DNA from: Bacillota bacterium | GTDB lineage: Bacteria > Bacillota > Sulfobacillia > JAJZYS01 > JAJYTV01 | Assembly: GCA_021806845.1 (NCBI GenBank) | Contig: JAKAPV010000074.1 | Span: 1-11,791 of the forward strand | Reading direction: 5' to 3' | Length of the DNA stretch: 11,791 nt | Shown here: positions 8,101-11,791 of the stretch, in pieces | Position numbering within the stretch: the first letter of the stretch is position 1 | How the letters are laid out: every line of letters starts with the position of its first letter | Program-made: the position numbers and the translations under genes | The notes under the pieces: generated by a model | Told to the model about the DNA's origin: nothing | The model's database searches: none | The model's input: the letters and a program-made list of their open reading frames with translations, nothing else

Positions 8101-8521
8101 CCGAGCGCCTGTACCCCTCCTCGAGCACGGAGCCGAGGTCGTGCAGCCTTGCGGGCAGCGAAGGATCTTCGGGCGGTGTCCCTTCCAGCGCCAGACGCCG
8201 GGACGCGATCGCCTGCGCGAGCGCATCCCGCTGCCCGGTAAGCCGATACCAGCGGGTCATCGCCGCGGCGAGTCCGGCCGATCTCGCCGGGTAGTCCGGG
8301 TGGTGCTGCGAGGTTGCCTGCAGGGCGCTGCGGTGGAGTTGCACGGCCTCTTCGAGAAGGGCGCGATCTTCGGTGCAGTCGTACAGGCGGCAAAGTTCCC
8401 TGCCGAGTCCTGCTTCCAGGGCAGGACGTTCCGGGTCCCCGGGGGTGCAGGAGGCGAGCGCCGCCCGGGCCTTCACAACCGCACGCCGCCGTACGCCTGC
8501 TTCATCTCCCCGTGGCGCCAC
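5168..8521 (-). CDS. TPR-CHAT protein 1 (putative caspase-like protease)
   Basis: This protein has 1117 residues if the GTG at 8521 is used. It is preceded by AAGGAGG at good spacing. An upstream GTG at 8551 would add ten residues but has no comparable ribosome binding site. Residues about 36-485 are ten TPR-like units of exactly 45 residues with the pattern LxNLGxxLxxxYxRTGxxxALEEAI. A linker (490-680) contains WEAAEQGKGRLFAAILA. The CHAT domain (about 680-1110) has LVELYPL, VVPTGPLHRWPLHLLPW, ATHVVPD (candidate catalytic H882), GGCAAHVES (candidate C929), TTLWPIDD and HWAATVLVG. Family knowledge suggests a caspase-like peptidase gated by the TPR solenoid. No transmembrane segment is seen. 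It is followed after 5 bp by a paralogue and preceded by an HTH gene, so it is almost certainly cotranscribed with both. Confidence 0.87.
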   Translation of the reverse strand: MAPRGDEAGVRRRAVVKARAALASCTPGDPERPALEAGLGRELCRLYDCTEDRALLEEAVQLHRSALQATSQHHPDYPARSAGLAAAMTRWYRLTGQRDALAQAIASRRLALEGTPPEDPSLPARLHDLGSVLEEGYRRSGDLPQLEEAILRKREAVARTPRTDPKLPRRLRSLAKALRTLYERTGDAFAVDEAIGRSRASLQLARNAPTERRKSLTGLGNGLHMRFMLTGRFADLEEAVECRREALRLAPPELPDLDVYLMNLGAALHARFQRTGERAALEESIECNRAALRHKTKTDAGRHRTLSNLGNTLQAWYVLTREKPALEEAIACKRKAVDLSPEGSPDRAACLNNLGTALQEWYRRTGEREALEEAIAHKRAAVELTPPGRPDRPGRLNNLAGGLLALYRASGDPEVLETVIDMRQEAVDLTPRGHPSGPLRRSGLAAALEERYDATVDPAALDAAITWRRAAALGAQEFASAGELPPPVLRRLQSSLARVLMRRDGERDWAEANEAISRALELQESELGRQSGERAILDYLRRKESTYRRAVRCRLGLAQRSQEQGDAVRAQLLREQAWEAAEQGKGRLFAAILAAQRTLPAATPETSEIVRRIEEIRDELARIEREFDAPDGVTSRTVAQLGTARWREVYAEYRHALAQMEARDPELAGLIAAKPRSLADVQAAIPSGATLVELYPLEDSIAIFALDGRDLRCASSPLEGSTLLRWTRELDAATQRPTPSRDAEEALSELMSRMAAVLEPVLSQLLGAHDPKGASEEARHLLVVPTGPLHRWPLHLLPWRDGILWEAFAVSYLPTADTLAYCTERVPAGVSPPLLLAPDPSLPGSFAEAALAVPLGWETALREQATPHRLSGSFRGLTLATHVVPDRDEGLASRLRMWTGEGPGWVSALELLQAMRGHASAEHAQVGGCAAHVESVRPGDHLQGLTRTFLAAGLRSLTTTLWPIDDLAACWLGARLRRLYADDPARSKASCMRQAALELRDGGWAAAGNWLVQQPRERAGEELVLEVAAVLCLRGGDLDAFVRLWDEAASGKPPAEAGVYSEARRALADYGALRRLSASLSPQHWAQWRVPLYRLHWAATVLVGQPMPLARRTVAEE

Positions 8522-8592
8522 CTCTGCCCCTCCTTCCGCAGTACGGGACACGGACGCGAGGACCGTCCCTCATGCGGGGCGCGCAGGATGCA

Positions 8593-9285
8593 CTATTCCC
8601 CGCTCTGGCCCCCGTGGGCCGTCCGGTCCCCGAGCACGTCCTCCCACTCGATCAGGATGTCTCCCACCGCTTCCGGCGGCAGGGGGCACTCGCCTATTCC
8701 CGCTTCGTCGAGATGGATCTCGGCGATGGTCTCGACACCGTCCTTCGCGACGAGCCGGACGATGGCGCCCGCAAGTTCCCGGTGCGCGGTGACCTCCAGC
8801 ACGGGAGATTCATCCGGCGCCTTCCGGAGGGCGAACGCGAGCTCCTGCGACGGATCCGGGCTGCCCCGCATGGCGAACGCGGGCGAGGGAAGCGCCGTTG
8901 CGTGCCACGTGCCCCGGACCGCCTCCAGGAGGCCGGCAAGGATCGACCTGCCCTCCGGCTTCGGATCGGCCGCCGGTGCTCCCTGTCGCCAGAAGTAGGC
9001 GGGTGGGACCCCCAGGATCCGGGCGAGGGCCTCGATGTCCTCGTCCTCAAGTTCCGCCTGCGTCAGGAGGCCCCGTTCCAGGAGTTCGAGGCGAAGATCC
9101 CCCACCCCGGACGTGGTGCCCAATGCCTCGCGGCTGAGGTGCGCCTTGCGTCGCAGCCGACAGACTTCCGTGCCGACAAGCGCGCTGTAGGCGTAGAACC
9201 GGGGGGTCATCTGCGCCTCGAGCGCCCGGTCCGCCATGTCGACGAGGTGCGATTGCGTGTCACCGGACTGCGCTTCCCTCTCCAT
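8593..9285 (-). CDS. XRE-like HTH-domain protein
   Basis: This is a 230-residue protein. Residues about 36-100 resemble an XRE-type helix-turn-helix: VGTEVCRLRRKAHLSREALG, an LELLERGLL segment, then IEALARILGVPPAYFW, the closing helix common in XRE proteins. The C-terminal half (110-220) is a mixed region with several strand-like stretches (VLEVTAH, IVRLVAKDGVETIAEIHLD) that I do not recognise. The ATG at 9285 is preferred because AGGAGG lies 9 bp upstream. An ATG at 9291 would leave only 3 bp. Its first 26 bp overlap the end of the upstream gene, which indicates translational coupling. The likely role is a DNA-binding regulator of the operon or an adaptor to the CHAT proteins. The HTH lacks a canonical Q-x(3)-A turn, so DNA binding is not certain. 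Confidence 0.7.
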   Translation of the reverse strand: MEREAQSGDTQSHLVDMADRALEAQMTPRFYAYSALVGTEVCRLRRKAHLSREALGTTSGVGDLRLELLERGLLTQAELEDEDIEALARILGVPPAYFWRQGAPAADPKPEGRSILAGLLEAVRGTWHATALPSPAFAMRGSPDPSQELAFALRKAPDESPVLEVTAHRELAGAIVRLVAKDGVETIAEIHLDEAGIGECPLPPEAVGDILIEWEDVLGDRTAHGGQSGE

Positions 9286-10504
9286 TTGCATCACCCTCCT
9301 GCCGCTGGCCGCCCGACACGGGCAGAAACCATCTCGCTTCGGCCGCGAAGCGGATAACGATGGCCACAAACCTCGAAGGACGCTTGGACTGCGCGTCCGG
9401 CGCGAGCATCCTCGCCACCAGTTCCGTGAGCACCTGTCGGCTGTAGCGGCCGCCATCGCGCAGCGCGGAACGCAGGTCCGCATCCGGAAGTCCGAAGACG
9501 TCCAGGACATGTTCCACGTACGCCTGCTTCCCCTGGATGAAGAGGCGCTCGAGCGGCTCTTCCGGCGGCTCCCGGAGGAGGGCGCCTGCGAACGTCGAGG
9601 GGCCGGGATATCCGGCCGCAGCTGAGATCTCCTCGAGGAAGGCGTCCCGGGCCCGCAGCTTGCCCACACGCTCCGCCGGCGTGAGCGTCGCACTCTCACG
9701 GGTCGGGTGTATGTACGTGCAGCCCTCCCACGGCCCAAAGCGTTCGAAGTAGGCGCGATTGCGTCCGGAAAGCGCCTGGCTGGCCTCTTCGAACAGGTAG
9801 CTCCAGCGCGAGACGTAGGCCGCCCTGCGGCGGTGCCATTCGCGACGCAGCAGTTCCTCCTCCGGCGTCGGGGTCTTCGCATGCAACCTTCGGCGCATGT
9901 CCGCCTGTTCTTCGTGTCCGTGCATCGCGGTCCCAGAGCTCGGCTTCGCCTTTCGCCGAAGCGGGGTGAGGTCGACGACGATCACATCGTCCTCGCTCTC
10001 TCCATCGGCGTCCTTCTCGGTATCGCCGAGGCGGTCGAGCCACCCCTGCGGCGCCTCCTCGCTAGCCAGCGTCAGCAGGCGCCCGAGCATCATCCTCTTC
10101 TGGCCGCGCGGCGTGATCAGGCTCCATGTTGGATGCTGCAGGTAGCCGCCGGCCGTCTCGACGCCGTCCCTCGGTCGCCTCATAGGGAATCCGAACAGGA
10201 GATCCCGCGAAAAGCTCCGAGAGATCCCCTCTGCCGAATACGGATCGAACAGGTCTCCCCCGCCCATCTGCCGCAGTGCGGAGAGCGCCCAGTCTGCGTA
10301 GTAGCGGTCCAGGAGATCGAGCGGCTGGATGTAGTCGCGCTCTTCCTCAAGCCCCCCATCGCAATCCTCGATCGTCCGCTGGACGGCGGCATCTGCCGAT
10401 TTGCGCCACCAAAGCCCGCTCGCGCCCGCGAAGGTCGCGTCTCCGCTTCGCTTCGCCCACCACCAGTGCTGCAGCCGGGCCAGAGCCTCGAGTTCCTGGT
10501 CCAT
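9260..10504 (-). CDS. Uncharacterised 414-residue protein, first gene of the CHAT cluster
   Basis: I do not recognise this family. The protein is soluble-looking, with no signal peptide or membrane span. It has a tryptophan- and tyrosine-rich N-terminal part (LQHWWWAKRSGD, LWWRKS, DLLDRYYADWALSAL, RDLLFGF, residues 10-150). A highly charged, probably flexible linker follows (158-220, with an acidic run around DTEKDADGESEDD and a basic run around MRRRLH). The C-terminal helical part (220-395) has many W, Y and R residues. It has an ATG with GGAGGG 10 bp upstream. The gene overlaps the HTH gene by 26 bp and is 102 bp downstream of the acetyltransferase. Two globular halves joined by an exposed charged linker would suit a protease substrate or an adaptor for the CHAT proteins. 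That is speculation from layout only. Confidence 0.75.
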   Translation of the reverse strand: MDQELEALARLQHWWWAKRSGDATFAGASGLWWRKSADAAVQRTIEDCDGGLEEERDYIQPLDLLDRYYADWALSALRQMGGGDLFDPYSAEGISRSFSRDLLFGFPMRRPRDGVETAGGYLQHPTWSLITPRGQKRMMLGRLLTLASEEAPQGWLDRLGDTEKDADGESEDDVIVVDLTPLRRKAKPSSGTAMHGHEEQADMRRRLHAKTPTPEEELLRREWHRRRAAYVSRWSYLFEEASQALSGRNRAYFERFGPWEGCTYIHPTRESATLTPAERVGKLRARDAFLEEISAAAGYPGPSTFAGALLREPPEEPLERLFIQGKQAYVEHVLDVFGLPDADLRSALRDGGRYSRQVLTELVARMLAPDAQSKRPSRFVAIVIRFAAEARWFLPVSGGQRQEGDANGEGSAVR

Positions 10505-10606
10505 TGGCTTACTGCCCTCCCTTCCGGGCGCAGTATTCTGTCATGCCCAGAAGACTCCTGCGCTTTTCCCTTTCCACGGCCCGTGGCTCTTGCGTAGTGG
10601 AGAGGC
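10505..10606 (-). other. Intergenic gap before the CHAT cluster
   Basis: This 102-bp gap is the most likely place for a cluster promoter, but none is convincing. The best minus-strand -10 candidate is AATACT near 10530 without a -35. It holds a short dyad, CCACGG/CCGTGG (10574-10586), with a single central base, too tight to form a full RNA hairpin and without a T-tract. Transcription from further upstream remains possible. Confidence 0.3.
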
Positions 10607-11203
10607 TCACCCGCTGCGGACCGATGCCGGCAGAAGGCGGTCGCGCAGCACGTCCCATTCGTGCCGCATCAGGCCGTAGTGCAGCACATCGCAATAGTCG
10701 CCTCCCCAGTAGTGGCCGTCGCGTGTCGCCCCCTCCAGGCGGAAGCCCGCCTTCTCGAGGTTGCGCGAAGAGCGTCCGTTGAAGCTGTAGACGTCGGCCG
10801 CAACCTTGCGGACCGGAACGCTCAGGTGATAGAAGAGGCGCTCGAGGAACTCGAGCCCCGCCCTTGCGCCGAGCCCCGCCGCCCGACGGTCTGGCCGGAC
10901 GTAGCCAGCGAAGTAGCAGCGCTGGAGAACGGGCGAGTACGAGTACGAGAAGAACCAGCCGCAGGGCGCATGGTCTCTCTCGTCCTCGACCACAAGGTGG
11001 AGGAGGTCTTCCTGCAGGTAGCGCCGGATCTCGTCCTGGAACTGCTGTGGGTTGTTCATCTCGGGTCTGCCGCGCCAAAGGTAGGATTCTTGCTCGTCGC
11101 GCGCCCAAAGGAACATCTGCGGCAGGTCCTCCGCGCGTACTTCCCGTAGGCAGAAGGCCGTCGAGCGATGTCCGAGGGGAACGGCGTCCGCCGACGCGTG
11201 CAT
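10607..11203 (-). CDS. GNAT-family N-acetyltransferase (RimJ/RimL-like)
   Basis: This is a 198-residue protein of the usual GNAT length. It begins with a FCLREVRAEDLPQMFLW strand-helix. The acetyl-CoA pyrophosphate-binding motif A is present as RRAAGLGARAG (about 106-116), after the strand GYVRP. It ends with the family hallmark FNGRSSRNLEKAGFRLEG and a HYGLMRHEW strand. This matches ribosomal-protein-acetylase-like GNATs acting on protein N-termini or small amines with acetyl-CoA. The acceptor cannot be read from sequence. The start at 11203 (MHASADA) has AGGAGG 8 bp upstream. A TTG seven codons earlier would place that ribosome binding site inside the gene. It sits 102 bp before the CHAT cluster on the same strand, and a functional link is unproven. 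Confidence 0.85.
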   Translation of the reverse strand: MHASADAVPLGHRSTAFCLREVRAEDLPQMFLWARDEQESYLWRGRPEMNNPQQFQDEIRRYLQEDLLHLVVEDERDHAPCGWFFSYSYSPVLQRCYFAGYVRPDRRAAGLGARAGLEFLERLFYHLSVPVRKVAADVYSFNGRSSRNLEKAGFRLEGATRDGHYWGGDYCDVLHYGLMRHEWDVLRDRLLPASVRSG

Positions 11204-11217
11204 CTCTCCACCCTCCT

Positions 11218-11253
11218 CCGGCAAGGGGCCCCGCCGCCGGGGCCCCTTGCCGG
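11218..11253 (-). repeat. Perfect 15-bp stem hairpin between the small gene and the acetyltransferase
   Basis: The arm CCGGCAAGGGGCCCC (11218-11232) and its exact reverse complement (11239-11253) flank a six-base loop. On the minus strand it begins 2 bp after the stop of the small gene. It ends exactly where the AGGAGG of the acetyltransferase begins (11212-11217). There is no T-tract on either side, so a classical intrinsic terminator is not met. It could terminate partly, protect the upstream mRNA or modulate the adjoining ribosome binding site. Confidence 0.8.
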
Positions 11254-11255
11254 TG

Positions 11256-11450
11256 TCACTTGTGCGTGTCCCTGATCTCGGAGCCGGTCCCGTCGCGGTA
11301 GTGCTCCCTTCCGTAGGAGTCCCTGGACGACGATCCGATCTCCTGGCCCTTGGCGTCGCTGTGGTGACCGACTCCGTCGGTGCCGTAGGTCGAGTGGTCG
11401 TAGTTCCGCCCGTAGGCGTCGCGCGGCGTGCTGGGACGGTCGTCTGCCAT
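11256..11450 (-). CDS. Small hydrophilic repeat-containing protein, function unknown
   Basis: This is a 64-residue protein beginning MADDRPSTPRDAYGR. It is very rich in D, G, S, Y, H and R, with no hydrophobic core, so it is probably disordered. A motif is repeated: RDAYGR at 10-15 with GQEI at 35-38, and RDSYGR at 43-48 with GSEI at 56-59. This suggests an internal duplication. The ATG at 11450 is supported by GGAGG with an 8-bp spacer. The GGAGGTGAT stretch is a full match to the 16S rRNA 3' end, so high expression is plausible. An in-frame GTG at 11459 overlaps that site and is rejected. Small hydrophilic proteins of this type are often stress-related, but I cannot place it in a family. 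Confidence 0.7.
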   Translation of the reverse strand: MADDRPSTPRDAYGRNYDHSTYGTDGVGHHSDAKGQEIGSSSRDSYGREHYRDGTGSEIRDTHK

Positions 11451-11573
11451 CGAGATCACCTCCCTCCCGAAACGTCAGGCACAGCTTCATCTGTCCCTGC
11501 AATAGGGAAAGCGCACGTGCGGGAGACGGCGTTACATCGCCTTTCTCCGCGCGGGCGGCATGCTCCAGCGAAA
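11451..11573 (-). promoter_or_regulatory. Leader region of the small gene with dyads
   Basis: This 123-bp stretch lies between the intron 3' end and the small gene. It contains an interrupted stem-loop at 11522-11548 (GGAGA and GGCG pairing with CGCC and TCTCC), a 10-bp palindrome CGCACGTGCG (11512-11521), and a 5-bp stem TCCCT/AGGGA (11494-11508). No consensus minus-strand promoter is evident. If the small gene was transcribed from beyond the intron site, the insertion would have separated it from its promoter. Confidence 0.3.
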
Positions 11574-11597
11574 ATCGAGTAGGGTGGCGCCGGGTGA

Positions 11598-11791
11598 TCA
11601 GCCCGGCGTCTCACTGAACCGGACGTGCGTTTTCCGCATCCGGCTCCTGAGAGACCTTAAGCAGTTCGGAACTGCTCCAAACAGAGAAACCGGCAGGGCC
11701 TCCAGGTCTGGGAGTCCCAGTTGCTGAAGGTGGCTATTAGGCAGGGCAAGGCTGAGGAGCGGACTCGCCGAGTTCCGCCACCGTCGCATGG
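11598..11791 (-). CDS. Probable C-terminus of group II intron maturase (partial)
   Basis: The frame is open at the window edge and encodes RRWRNSASPLLSLALPN, then HLQQLGLPDLEAL. This resembles the end of the maturase/endonuclease region of bacterial intron-encoded proteins, which commonly close with a W-x-S/A-x(3)-L-x(2)-AL-x-N-x(2)-L-x(2)-GL pattern. Family proteins normally stop shortly after this point and before domain V. Here the frame has no stop until 11598, so it would read through the domain V hairpin. That suggests a frameshift, loss of the normal stop, or coincidental similarity. The reverse transcriptase part is outside the window. Confidence 0.45.
   Translation of the reverse strand, partial: MRRWRNSASPLLSLALPNSHLQQLGLPDLEALPVSLFGAVPNCLRSLRSRMRKTHVRFSETPG
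11616..11646 (-). ncRNA. Group II intron domain V
   Basis: On the minus strand it begins GAGCCGGATGCG and ends CGCACGTCCGGTTC. The lower helix is GAGCCGGA pairing with TCCGGTTC, including the conserved G-T pair, and carries the AGC catalytic triad at positions 2-4. A two-base 3' bulge separates an upper GCG/CGC helix. The element is 31 bases long, whereas canonical domain V is 34. The apical helix is shorter, closing a GAAAA loop. Confidence 0.75.
11660..11676 (-). repeat. Short hairpin upstream of domain V
   Basis: AGCAGTTC and GAACTGCT flank one central base. The practical hairpin is a 7-bp stem with a three-base loop. It lies 13 bases upstream of domain V in the minus strand and could be the closing part of domain IV or an accessory stem of the intron. 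It overlaps the probable maturase tail. Confidence 0.4.

Larger units (their letters stand above)
11574..11791 (-). mobile_element. Group II intron, 3' end (truncated by window edge)
   Basis: The minus strand carries a domain V hairpin (11616-11646), then a domain VI-like hairpin with a 7-bp stem, CGCCGGG (11588-11594) pairing with CCCGGCG (11602-11608). It ends in CCCTACTCGAT, a common bacterial group II intron 3' end. The inferred last intron base is 11574. A candidate branch-point A lies seven bases from that end (11580). The intron body and 5' splice site lie beyond the window. Group II introns are retroelements that splice from RNA and move by target-primed reverse transcription. Whether this copy is active cannot be judged from the fragment. 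Confidence 0.75.

Noticed and set aside
7060..8420. Periodic pattern at 135 bp resembling a DNA repeat array
   Set aside because: The period reflects 45-residue TPR units in the protein. The DNA copies are diverged and have no identical repeats or spacers, so it is not a CRISPR array.
9286..9882. N-terminal extension of the HTH protein frame
   Set aside because: It overlaps the 414-residue gene in another frame and is R/S-rich shadow sequence. The ATG at 9285 has AGGAGG upstream.
600..10504. Type III-E CRISPR craspase locus
   Set aside because: TPR-CHAT proteins are present, but there is no Cas7-type effector, no CRISPR array and no adaptation gene in the window.
10607..11224. Longer acetyltransferase starting at a TTG (11224)
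   Set aside because: The AGGAGG site lies inside that extension and serves the ATG at 11203.
11218..11253. Classical rho-independent terminator
   Set aside because: The stem is perfect, but there is no T-run on either strand, so it is reported as a hairpin only.

Overview
The window is GC-rich bacterial DNA. Most genes have strong AGGAGG or GGAGGT ribosome binding sites, and some use GTG or TTG starts. Every intact gene lies on the minus strand and reads right to left. A high-GC bacterium fits, for example a high-GC Firmicute-like lineage, an actinobacterium or a chloroflexote, but the sequence alone does not settle the taxon.

Right edge (about 11574-11791): the 3' end of a group II intron on the minus strand. 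It shows a domain V hairpin, a domain VI-like hairpin, a CTACTCGAT-type 3' end and probably the last codons of the intron-encoded maturase. The rest of the intron lies outside the window. To its left are a 64-residue hydrophilic protein with an internal repeat (11256-11450) and a GNAT acetyltransferase (10607-11203). A perfect 15-bp hairpin separates these two and directly abuts the acetyltransferase ribosome binding site.

Centre (600-10504): a five-gene cluster that looks like one operon. In transcription order it holds an unrecognised 414-residue protein, a 230-residue protein with an XRE-like helix-turn-helix, two giant tandem TPR-CHAT proteins (about 1117 and 1205 residues), and a NYN-domain (PIN-like) putative RNase with a C-terminal winged-helix-like segment. 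The first two genes overlap by 26 bp. The two CHAT genes are 5 bp apart, and the ribosome binding site of the second overlaps the stop of the first. Both CHAT proteins carry an N-terminal solenoid of roughly 45-residue repeats (10 and 12 units) and a C-terminal caspase-like domain with the expected His and Cys. Sensor-like solenoids, putative proteases, a putative RNase and a DNA-binding-type protein together suggest a regulated-proteolysis or stress/defence module. This is inference from domain content and gene order. The NYN gene is followed by a terminator-like hairpin (571-596).

Left edge (1-535): a decayed junction. The N-terminal half of an XRE regulator on the plus strand runs head-on into the N-terminal half of a MarR regulator on the minus strand. 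Both lose family similarity near position 295. A perfect 28-bp palindrome with a TTGACA element beside it marks the former MarR operator and promoter. Together with the intron, this indicates that the cluster lies in a rearranged, accessory stretch of the genome.
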